Shown here one piece after another: positions 1 to 6,927 of a stretch of DNA of 17,539 bases. This stretch comes from an uncultured Clostridia bacterium (GTDB lineage Bacteria > Bacillota > Clostridia > Oscillospirales > CAG-272), in NCBI GenBank assembly GCA_904501715.1, contig CAJGCD010000034.1, positions 1-17,539 on the forward strand, written 5' to 3'. The notes beneath the pieces are model-generated. The model did not search any database. It saw nothing but the letters and a program-made list of their open reading frames with translations, and was not told the DNA's origin. Position numbers and translations under genes: made by a program. Numbering within the stretch: position 1 is the stretch's first letter; each line of letters starts with the position of its first letter.

Positions 1-507
1 CTCCTTCTTGGGGTCAACGATGAAGATGGCAGACGGCAGGGTGTCCATATTCTTGATACCGCCGTAGCTCTTCTCCAGGTCGAAGATCTCCTTCTGCTTT
101 GCGGCAACTTCCTTCTTGGGAAGAAGATCAAAGGTGCCGTCCTCCTGCATCTTCTCGAGCGCGTTGAGACGACCGATAGACTTCTTGATGGTCTTGAAGT
201 TGGTCATCATTCCGCCGGGCCAACGTACGTTTACGTAGTACATTCCGCAACGTGTAGCCTCTTCCTTGATAGCGTCCGCAGCCTGCTTCTTCGTACCTAC
301 GAAGAGTACGTTTCCGCCCTCTGCTGCGATGTCACGGATGAAAGCGTAAGCTTCATCAAACTTCTTAACGGTCTTCTGCAGGTCGATGATGTAGATACCG
401 TTTCTCTCTGTGAAGATGTACTCCTGCATTTTGGGGTTCCATCTTCTGGTGTGATGTCCGAAATGAACACCTGCTTCAAGCAACTGCTTAATGGAAATAA
501 CAGACAT
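1..507 (-). CDS. rpsB: 30S ribosomal protein S2, 3' end cut by window edge
   Basis: S2 is a protein of the small ribosomal subunit, bound at the head-body junction and needed for mRNA binding. The frame starts at the ATG complement at 505-507 and stays open for 169 codons to the left edge. The N-terminus reads MSVISIKQLLEAGVHFGHHT, followed by RRWNPKM, YIFTERNGIYIIDLQKT, FVGTKKQA, VNVRWPGGMMTNF and IFIVDPKKE, all hallmark S2 segments. The last 70 or so residues of a usual S2 lie outside the window. The start is fixed by a GAAGGAGG ribosome-binding site about 9 bases upstream. The gene has its own promoter (649-677) and a leader of about 135 nt, so it is probably transcribed apart from the ATPase-like gene upstream on the same strand. 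The usual partner tsf would lie just outside the window. Identification is certain; only the C-terminus is unseen. Confidence 0.98.
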   Translation of the reverse strand, partial: MSVISIKQLLEAGVHFGHHTRRWNPKMQEYIFTERNGIYIIDLQKTVKKFDEAYAFIRDIAAEGGNVLFVGTKKQAADAIKEEATRCGMYYVNVRWPGGMMTNFKTIKKSIGRLNALEKMQEDGTFDLLPKKEVAAKQKEIFDLEKSYGGIKNMDTLPSAIFIVDPKKE

Positions 508-642
508 TTTCTATGTCCTCCTTCGGTTTTTTCCACCACATCACTTTAGGCGGTTTATTGCCCGCGCGGGCAACACCGAGCCGCTCTTGTGGGATGTGTG
601 TGTATTATTATTTTTACGCTCGGCTCTGCCGACCGCAAATTA
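508..642 (-). promoter_or_regulatory. Candidate structured rpsB 5' leader
   Basis: The stretch between the predicted transcription start (about 642) and the rpsB ATG holds several complementary segments. On the transcript, GCGGT (636-632) can pair with ACCGC (554-550). Inside it, GCCGAGC (624-618) can pair with GCTCGGT (581-575), and a self-complementary TTGCCC-GCGC-GGGCAA hairpin lies at 573-558. Together these would make a three-way junction. CACATC (598-593), in the loop of the second helix, is complementary to GATGTG (542-537) just before the ribosome-binding site, a possible pseudoknot. A local hairpin TCGGC-AGA-GCCGA (632-620) would compete with the first two helices. Autoregulatory rpsB leaders are known in other bacteria; that this is one is inference. 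Confidence 0.45.
558..573 (-). repeat. Perfect GC-rich palindrome in rpsB leader
   Basis: The 16-base sequence TTGCCCGCGCGGGCAA is its own reverse complement, giving a 6-bp stem with a GCGC loop in RNA. On the minus strand it is followed by TAAACC rather than a T run, so it does not look like an intrinsic terminator. It more likely forms part of the folded rpsB leader. Confidence 0.6.
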
Positions 643-648
643 CAGTTG

Positions 649-677
649 ATTATATCATATTCTTACATATTTTTCAA
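649..677 (-). promoter_or_regulatory. Sigma-A-type promoter for rpsB
   Basis: Read on the minus strand, TTGAAA (677-672) and TATAAT (654-649) are separated by exactly 17 bases, with AT-rich sequence upstream. The -10 is a perfect consensus and the -35 differs at one or two positions. The predicted start is near 642, giving a leader of about 135 nt before the rpsB ATG. It lies immediately after the ATPase-like gene, which ends at 701. Confidence 0.85.
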
Positions 678-700
678 GCATGGAAAAATAATTTAACAAT

Positions 701-3436
701 TTATTTACATTTTCTCCTTGCCTTTTGTTGTTTTTCCTTACTCAATGTCATCACAACAAAGCATATTGCATAAGCCACAGCAGGTATCAGGGATATCAAA
801 AAATAGAATATGGGTATTTTTACGACTCCGAACAGCTTTCCCATGGGGGTCAAAAGACACAGCGCGGTAAATACTACCGAAGTCGATGCGCCTATCTGAG
901 TCCATCTGTTATTTATAAGTCTCAAAAGCGCGTTTTTATTTCTGATATCCTTTGAATAAAGACATACGAGCGTAAGTATTTGCATAAGTGTCAAGGATAT
1001 GAACGTAAATTCGGCGCCGTAAAGATAGCTTCCAAAGACAACGAGCATATCGAAAAATCTGGGCAACAGCAAGGTAAGCAGACTTCCCACCAAGGCACAT
1101 ATAGCTACCGTATTGTTCGACATCACGATATCCCTTACACCACGCTGAGTAACGCTTTTTCTCAGCCTTCTTCTTTCATCCCCCGCTCTTCGTGTATCCT
1201 CTAAAAATATCATCATAACGAAGAAATCAAGCACAAATCCAAGATAAAGTATCTGTCTTGCGTCAGCCGTGGAATGGCCCAGAAGCATAGGAAAAGCTAC
1301 GGTTATTATCCGCATCATCTGCGCGATAACAACGTAAGCCAAATAATTTCTCAGATTTCGATAAGCCAGCTTACAATATTCCATTGCCTTGGCAAGGGGT
1401 TCAAGTCCTCCCTTTCCTGCTATGGGACGCATAAGCAGAATATCGGCTTCTGCCTTTATCTCCTGTGTGCAGGACGCGCTGCTCTGCTCTCCCGGAATCT
1501 CAAGGGACTTTATCTCCTCGTCGAGTCTTCCGTCGGCTTCCGTTCTCACGGGTGCGCAGGATATAAAGACGTCAGCGCACTCTATGGCACCCAATGCGTA
1601 ATCCGAAAAGCCCATTACCGCCAACACCTTGTTTTGCGATTTTACGTATCTTGCAAGCTCGGTTATCATATTCTCGTCAAAGCCGCAATACTCGTCAAAG
1701 CTTCCGAATTCGTAGCTTACGGGCAAGCCTCTCTTCAAAAGGTCGCCCGCGTATACCCGTCCTCCGTTCCTTAATACGTCGGGTATCTCGGGGGCATGGG
1801 TCCTGCCAACGCAATTGGAGAAGGCTATTATCTTTACTCCGTTTCTTCTGAGGGCGCTCAATGCTCCGCTTATCATATTGTCCACGCCCTCGCGAAGAGC
1901 AAGCATACCCACGTAGCATATACTATTCTCCTCCTTGAGCGTAAATATAATAGCTCTTTTTCCTTGGGCAACGCAGGAGTCATAGCTTCTGGCAATAACA
2001 CTTCTGCCCTCGTCCGTGAGCTCTTTTTTTACTCCCGAAAACAGCGCGGAGGTGCATTCGCTCAGTGCGCTCTCGGAAAGTGAAATGCAAAGCTCCTTTT
2101 TTACACCATTCTCTGTAAACGAGAGAATATCTCTTTGCTCTCGGTCAACACCCGCGAGGAAGGAGTGTATCCTGCACCTTATCTTAATAGCCTCTGTGTC
2201 AACACGGCTCTTGCTTATAAATTCGTCTATACCCGTATCAAGGGAATTAACAGAGCTGACTCCCGACACGCTGAGTGAGCCTTTCCGCGCCACCGTATAA
2301 AGACCTATCATATCCGACAGGGTAGCTGCGCTCTGCCCCATTACCTCAAAATTATCGGTTGTGCCGTCTGTGGTGATCAAGGAATCAAAATGCAATATTC
2401 CGTCGGTGGTTATGCTTCCGTCCAGCATAAAGAGATAATCCGCGTCCGCCATGCTGTCAAAGGCTTTAAGCGAGCGAATTATGCAAGGATTTTCAGAAAG
2501 TGCCGATCTGCGCATAAAACGGGCAAAAAAAGCAATAAAAAGATTGGAAAATCTCGAAAGCATTGCCGTTGCGCCAAACGCCATTACTACCGAAAGCGTT
2601 TCCGAAAGGAGCACCGTGCCTCCCGTAAAGTGCCCGAACATAAGGCTGAACATACAGAACGGCAGTGTCAGGAGCAACAGTATCATTCCTATTCCCGAAA
2701 GCTTCTTTTTGAGAGCTATGAGCCCCTCGGGAAGCTCCTCTGAGGGTATTTCGGTTATACCTCCCGTCATTGCTCCAAGATATGTAAACTCACCCGTTGC
2801 CACAACGATGGCACGTCCGCTTCCCTGCTTTACAACAGAGCCCGCATGCAGCATATTTGTCATATTTTCAGCGTACAGCTCGTTTTCGTTCACCGCCCCC
2901 GCGGCGAGCTTCTGCAATAGCTTCTCGTTCTTTTTGTCTACCTTCATATTGACGGTAAGACCTTCGGAATAAACAAGCCTTGCGTCACAGCCTATTATAT
3001 CGCCCTTTTGGACGATTATAACGTCTCCCTTTACCACGTCACGGTAATCCGAGAGATAAAGCTTTCCCCCGCGCACGACTCTTGCCGTGGGAGAGAAAAA
3101 CTGCGACACGGATTCAATTCCGCGCTTGTCCCTGAAATAAATGAAATAGGACAGTCCAATATTCACGGTGCAAAGTATCAGCATTGCGCTTCCTATAAGG
3201 TAGTCCCCCTCAAAGAACAGAGAAAACGCAGCTATAAGCAGGAGCATTACAAGAAAGAAATCACTCACAAGGTCAAGAAGCAGCTTATCCCAACGCTTTT
3301 TCTTAACGCTGAAGAACGGCGCTTCCTTAGCTTGGGAACGAGAACGAGCCGCCCTGACTGAAAGTCCTGAGGCGGCATTGGTCTTAAGTTTCTTTTCGAT
3401 CTCCTCGACCGACATCAAAAACCATTTCTCGTTCAT
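701..3436 (-). CDS. P-type-ATPase-like membrane protein with degenerate catalytic motifs (putative pseudoenzyme)
   Basis: The 911 residues follow the layout of cation-transporting (type II-like) P-type ATPases. They have an N-terminal segment with W5 and GLS (24-26), hydrophobic helices near 52-74 and 78-100, and an actuator-like domain (VRGGK..., HAGSVVKQGSG). Helices near 246-268 and 279-305 follow, then a large cytoplasmic loop, and about six C-terminal helices (694-896) including ILYLGFVLDFF. The catalytic motifs are missing. At the TGES site it reads LTVNMKVD (160-167), and no PEGL is visible in the fourth helix. DKTGTLT is replaced by DGSITTD (339-345, D339 kept), the TGD site reads SNC (540-542), and a gap-free match of GDGVND falls on GFSDYA (609-614). 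The frame is intact, so this looks like a maintained non-ATPase relative rather than a decaying gene. It starts 3 bases after the Clp gene stop and lacks a strong ribosome-binding site, suggesting translational coupling. Substrate and role are unknown. Confidence 0.85.
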   Translation of the reverse strand: MNEKWFLMSVEEIEKKLKTNAASGLSVRAARSRSQAKEAPFFSVKKKRWDKLLLDLVSDFFLVMLLLIAAFSLFFEGDYLIGSAMLILCTVNIGLSYFIYFRDKRGIESVSQFFSPTARVVRGGKLYLSDYRDVVKGDVIIVQKGDIIGCDARLVYSEGLTVNMKVDKKNEKLLQKLAAGAVNENELYAENMTNMLHAGSVVKQGSGRAIVVATGEFTYLGAMTGGITEIPSEELPEGLIALKKKLSGIGMILLLLTLPFCMFSLMFGHFTGGTVLLSETLSVVMAFGATAMLSRFSNLFIAFFARFMRRSALSENPCIIRSLKAFDSMADADYLFMLDGSITTDGILHFDSLITTDGTTDNFEVMGQSAATLSDMIGLYTVARKGSLSVSGVSSVNSLDTGIDEFISKSRVDTEAIKIRCRIHSFLAGVDREQRDILSFTENGVKKELCISLSESALSECTSALFSGVKKELTDEGRSVIARSYDSCVAQGKRAIIFTLKEENSICYVGMLALREGVDNMISGALSALRRNGVKIIAFSNCVGRTHAPEIPDVLRNGGRVYAGDLLKRGLPVSYEFGSFDEYCGFDENMITELARYVKSQNKVLAVMGFSDYALGAIECADVFISCAPVRTEADGRLDEEIKSLEIPGEQSSASCTQEIKAEADILLMRPIAGKGGLEPLAKAMEYCKLAYRNLRNYLAYVVIAQMMRIITVAFPMLLGHSTADARQILYLGFVLDFFVMMIFLEDTRRAGDERRRLRKSVTQRGVRDIVMSNNTVAICALVGSLLTLLLPRFFDMLVVFGSYLYGAEFTFISLTLMQILTLVCLYSKDIRNKNALLRLINNRWTQIGASTSVVFTALCLLTPMGKLFGVVKIPIFYFLISLIPAVAYAICFVVMTLSKEKQQKARRKCK

Positions 3437-3439
3437 AAT

Positions 3440-5737
3440 TTAAATACACTCTACCGTTAATTTATCTTCTTTTCTGGAGCATTTAAGGGATGCCGCGCTT
3501 ATCTTCTTCTCATAATCCGAGATTATGATTTCAGCAAGGGGATCCTCTACGTTTGCCCGTATATATCTGCGCATATTTCTTGCTCCGTACTTTCTTGAAT
3601 AAGAATTTCTTGCGATACATTCAAGTGCCGCCTGAGAATATCTGAACTTGATTCCCTTTTCGAGAAGTGCCGTTTTGAGCTCCTCAAGCATTATAGCCGC
3701 TATTCCCTCAAAGTCCTCTTCGTCAAGAGCACGGAAGGTTATTATCTCATCCACTCTGTTGATAAATTCGGGGCGCAGGAACTTGGAAAGAGCCTTCATT
3801 GTCTTACTTTCCGAAAGCGCTTCGTCCTCCGAGAAAAATCCTGCGGTAGCGGCGGAATTATCCGAGCCCGCGTTAGTGGTCATAACTATGACAGTATTCT
3901 CAAAGTTTACGGTCTTTCCCTTTGCGTCGGTTATTCTTCCGTCGTCAAGTATCTGAAGCAGGATATTGAGCACGTCGGGGTGCGCCTTCTCAATCTCGTC
4001 GAAAAGAACTACCGAATAGGGTCTGCGTCTTATCTTCTCGGTAAGCTGTCCCGCCTCATCATAGCCCACGTATCCGGGAGGCGCTCCGATTATTCTTGAT
4101 ACCGAATGCTTTTCCATAAACTCGGACATATCGAGTCTTATGAGGGTCTCGGGAGAATGGAACAGGTCTGCCGCAAGCGTTTTTACAAGCTCGGTCTTTC
4201 CTACTCCCGTAGGTCCCGCGAAGATAAAGGACACGGGCTTACGCTTATAGGATATTCCCGCGCGGTTACGCTTTATTGCCTTCGCCACAGCGGTGACAGC
4301 GGTATCCTGACCCACTATCTTCTTTTTAAGTCTCTCGGCAAGCTTATCAATACGTTCAAATTCGTTTTCACTGATATCGGTTGCGGGAATTCCCGTCCAT
4401 ACCTCTATGACCTCTGCTATATGCGCTTCGGTAAGCTCCACGGATGCGCATTCGGGCTCAAGCTCACGAAGTCTTTCGGAGAGCTTTATCTCCTGAGATT
4501 TTATTCCCGCTATCTCCTCATAGCAGCGCTGTGCCTGCTTATCGTCAGAGGGAGCCTCGGCTTCGAGACGCTCTCTCTTTTCACGCAGAGCCAGAAGGTC
4601 CTCTCTTATCTGCTGAGTTTCGTTAAGCTCGGGGCTGGTAAGAGAAAGGTGGGATGCCGCTTCATCAAGAAGGTCTATTGCCTTATCGGGAAGATATCTG
4701 TCCGTAATATATCTTTCGGAAAGAGTTACCGCTCTGCTTACGACGTAATCGGATATCTTGATGGAATGGAATTCCTCATAATAATGCTTTATGCCCTCTA
4801 ACATCTCTATGCTCTCGCTTATGGATGGCTCGGCTACTGTAACGGGCTGGAAGCGGCGTTCAAGCGCCGTATCCTTCTCAATATATTTACGATACTCGTT
4901 AAGGGTAGTCGCGCCTATTATTCTCACCTCTCCTCGGGAGAGGGCGGGCTTTAGGATATTAGCGGCGTTAACGCTTCCCTCGGAATCGCCTATTCCCACT
5001 ATGTTATGGACCTCGTCGATAACGAGAATAACGTTTCCCGCCGCCTTGACCTCATTGAGCAGTCCGAGTATTCTCGATTCAAACTGACCTCTGAACTGTG
5101 TTCCCGCAACAAGAGCGGTCATATCAACAAGATATATCTGCTTACCCTTAAGCTTATATGGCACGTCACCGTCCGCCACCTTTTGCGCCAGTGCTTCGGC
5201 TATTGCGGTTTTACCCACTCCTGGCTCTCCGATAAGACAAGGATTGTTTTTCTGTCTTCTGCAAAGTATCTGTATAACTCTCGCCAGTTCTTTTTCTCTG
5301 CCTATTATTCTGTCAAGCTTTCCGTCCTCGGCTCTTTTTGTGAGGTTCCTGCAATAGGTGTCAAGAAATTTGTACTTCTTGGGACGTTCCTCCTTGACTT
5401 TCCTATCACCCTTTCTCTCCCCTCCCATCTCAGTGGGCGTAGGAAATCCGATATCCTTAAAGAGCTGCGGCATATCGATAGCGGGAGCTCCCCCCTCCTC
5501 GAGGTCGTCGTTAACCGTGGGAAGAATTCCGTCATTTAACAACTCTGCCATCTCCTGTCCCATAGCCTCAAGCTGCTCGGGGGTTATTCCCAACTTATCA
5601 AGACCCATATTATCAACAGGAATTCCTAACTCCTTAGCGCATTTTACGCAAAGCCCCTCGTTGGTTTTATTGCCGTTTTCAAGCTTGGCGACAAATATCA
5701 CCGCTATTCTTTTTCGGCATCTTGAACACATTAACAT
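3440..5737 (-). CDS. clpE: Zinc-finger Clp ATPase, ClpE-like Hsp100 unfoldase
   Basis: A cytoplasmic Hsp100 AAA+ unfoldase, expected to thread substrates into ClpP or to disaggregate proteins. The 765 residues begin with a zinc finger, C4-x2-C7, then 22 residues, then C30-x2-C33, instead of the Clp_N repeats of ClpC/ClpA; this is ClpE architecture. The first AAA+ module has Walker A GEPGVGKT (170-177), Walker B D241-E242, pore loop AGTQFRGQF (211-219) and arginine-finger region R294-R295. A charged, helical middle region spans roughly 366-430. The second module has Walker A GPTGVGKT (508-515), pore loop GYVGYD (555-560) and Walker B D580-E581. The loop where Clp ATPases carry a ClpP-binding [LIV]-G-[FL] tripeptide reads AGF (632-634). 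Start choice is ATG at 5737 or ATG two codons later; neither has a strong ribosome-binding site. No CtsR-type heptad repeat is visible upstream. No clpP is in the window. Confidence 0.9.
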   Translation of the reverse strand: MLMCSRCRKRIAVIFVAKLENGNKTNEGLCVKCAKELGIPVDNMGLDKLGITPEQLEAMGQEMAELLNDGILPTVNDDLEEGGAPAIDMPQLFKDIGFPTPTEMGGERKGDRKVKEERPKKYKFLDTYCRNLTKRAEDGKLDRIIGREKELARVIQILCRRQKNNPCLIGEPGVGKTAIAEALAQKVADGDVPYKLKGKQIYLVDMTALVAGTQFRGQFESRILGLLNEVKAAGNVILVIDEVHNIVGIGDSEGSVNAANILKPALSRGEVRIIGATTLNEYRKYIEKDTALERRFQPVTVAEPSISESIEMLEGIKHYYEEFHSIKISDYVVSRAVTLSERYITDRYLPDKAIDLLDEAASHLSLTSPELNETQQIREDLLALREKRERLEAEAPSDDKQAQRCYEEIAGIKSQEIKLSERLRELEPECASVELTEAHIAEVIEVWTGIPATDISENEFERIDKLAERLKKKIVGQDTAVTAVAKAIKRNRAGISYKRKPVSFIFAGPTGVGKTELVKTLAADLFHSPETLIRLDMSEFMEKHSVSRIIGAPPGYVGYDEAGQLTEKIRRRPYSVVLFDEIEKAHPDVLNILLQILDDGRITDAKGKTVNFENTVIVMTTNAGSDNSAATAGFFSEDEALSESKTMKALSKFLRPEFINRVDEIITFRALDEEDFEGIAAIMLEELKTALLEKGIKFRYSQAALECIARNSYSRKYGARNMRRYIRANVEDPLAEIIISDYEKKISAASLKCSRKEDKLTVECI

Positions 5738-5749
5738 AATATATCTCTA

Positions 5750-5767
5750 AAAGCACCTCTGTGCTTT
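5750..5767 (-). other. Short RNA hairpin between pgsA and the Clp gene
   Basis: On the minus strand, AAAGCAC (5767-5761), loop AGAG and GTGCTTT (5756-5750) form a perfect 7-bp stem in the 40-base gap between pgsA and the Clp gene. The run of T after the stem is short (TTTT, mostly inside the stem), so it is a weak terminator at best. It may instead act as an mRNA-processing or attenuation element. Its loop and 3' arm contain AGAGG, but this is about 18 bases from the ATG, too far for a normal ribosome-binding site. Confidence 0.4.
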
Positions 5768-5777
5768 CCTTTCAGGT

Positions 5778-6353
5778 TTATTTTATAACGTCTCTTATCT
5801 TGCCGCGCTCTATTTCTTCTTTCTTAAGAGACCAATAATGCTTTACGTAGCCCGCAAATGCCGCCAAGGCAAATATTACCGCGGGAGCAAATACGAGTAT
5901 CTGCATAAGCGTGTTTGCGGCAAAGTAATCCTTGAACCATACCGAAACAACTACGGTAGCGTAAAACAGGCATACTGCCGCTTTACCGTACCATTTGCTG
6001 ACTACCACAACGCTTCTGCGTCGTATTACTATCCATCCTATAAGAAGTGTAGATATCTCCTTGGCAAAGAATGGGATAACGAACCAAAGGGGTATGATGT
6101 CCTTTATACAAAAGCACACAAGGACCGTGCACTGCATAAGCTTGTCGGCAAGAGGGTCGAGTATCTTACCGAGATTGGTTATCCAATTAAATCTTCTCGC
6201 CAAAAATCCGTCTACTACATCGGTAGCACCGGCTATCAGGAATATTATTATTGCCCATATTGGAGAATCCAACACGAAAAGCACGTAAACAAATACAAAT
6301 ACGAGAAGAATGCGAATTACAGATAAGATATTGGGGATATTTTTGAGTTTCAT
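5778..6353 (-). CDS. pgsA: CDP-diacylglycerol--glycerol-3-phosphate 3-phosphatidyltransferase
   Basis: Integral membrane enzyme that joins CDP-diacylglycerol and glycerol-3-phosphate to make phosphatidylglycerol phosphate, the committed step to phosphatidylglycerol and cardiolipin. The 191-residue protein has the full CDP-alcohol phosphotransferase motif: D45-x2-D48-G49-x2-A52-R53-x8-G62-x3-D66-x3-D70, all metal-binding aspartates present. The N-terminus MKLKNIPNILSVIRI is typical of PgsA, with the first helix beginning after NIPN. About five hydrophobic segments follow. The length is normal for the family. An AAGGAC ribosome-binding site precedes the ATG at 6353. The gap to the CvpA-like gene upstream is 47 AT-rich bases; I see no convincing promoter in it. 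PgsS-like or other CDP-alcohol transferases share the fold, but the sequence and length favour PgsA. Confidence 0.93.
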   Translation of the reverse strand: MKLKNIPNILSVIRILLVFVFVYVLFVLDSPIWAIIIFLIAGATDVVDGFLARRFNWITNLGKILDPLADKLMQCTVLVCFCIKDIIPLWFVIPFFAKEISTLLIGWIVIRRRSVVVVSKWYGKAAVCLFYATVVVSVWFKDYFAANTLMQILVFAPAVIFALAAFAGYVKHYWSLKKEEIERGKIRDVIK

Positions 6354-6400
6354 CTTTTTCCGTCCTTATGTTTTTATTATGATTTATAATTAAAATTGTA

Positions 6401-6913
6401 TCAGAAGAAATATTTGAATATCACCGAGGAATTTACAGCGTCGTATATATCTGCCGACGGAGCTATAAGCGACACCGCCACCGCAATCACATCTACCGCG
6501 AATGCCATCATATATACAACACCTGCCGCCATAACCAGTCCCAGTGCCGCGCCAAGCAGTCGGTCAAATGCCTTGCTTTTAAATCCCTTTGTGGCTGTCT
6601 TTGAGACAATCCTCGCAACAATACGCAAAATCAAGAAAAGCAGGATAAATATTATAAGTGTTCCGAGTATGGAAGATAGAGAGGAATTTACACTTCTCAA
6701 GGTCGAAGGAGAAAGCCTTTTTCCAAGTCCGCTGTCATCTCCGATAAGCTCGGGAAACAGCCATTCTCCAAGGCTTCCGCCAAGCATTCTCGCAAGGAGT
6801 GCGGATATGACAGTAGCGCCAAGCCTTAAAAAGGTTTTTAAAAAGCCCTTGAACACGCCTATTACAACAAAGACCGCCGTGATAGCCAGAACTGCAATAT
6901 CAAAAACCGACAT
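6401..6913 (-). CDS. CvpA family membrane protein
   Basis: A 170-residue integral membrane protein of the CvpA (colicin V production) family. It starts MSVFDIAVLAI, then GVFKGFLKTFLRLG (19-32), a long hydrophobic helix at 83-104, and the family's C-terminal signature FDRLLGAALGLVMAAGVVYM (116-135). Four hydrophobic segments are visible (about 4-22, 32-46, 83-104, 118-150). CvpA proteins in other bacteria are linked to envelope stress tolerance and toxin export, but no biochemical activity is established, so function here is open. A clear AAGGAG ribosome-binding site lies about 8 bases before the ATG at 6913. It follows the DUF5711 gene by 14 bases and precedes pgsA, placing it among envelope genes. 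Confidence 0.85.
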   Translation of the reverse strand: MSVFDIAVLAITAVFVVIGVFKGFLKTFLRLGATVISALLARMLGGSLGEWLFPELIGDDSGLGKRLSPSTLRSVNSSLSSILGTLIIFILLFLILRIVARIVSKTATKGFKSKAFDRLLGAALGLVMAAGVVYMMAFAVDVIAVAVSLIAPSADIYDAVNSSVIFKYFF

Positions 6914-6927
6914 ATGCTATCTCCTTA

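Noticed and set aside
558..573. GC-rich palindrome as an intrinsic terminator
   Set aside because: No T run follows the stem on either strand, and it lies inside the rpsB leader between promoter and start codon.
4106..4801. Plus-strand open frame opposite the Clp ATPase gene
   Set aside because: It is antisense to conserved AAA+ sequence, with no family resemblance.
5738..5780. CtsR heat-shock operator upstream of the Clp gene
   Set aside because: No tandem GGTCAAA-like heptads are present in the gap.
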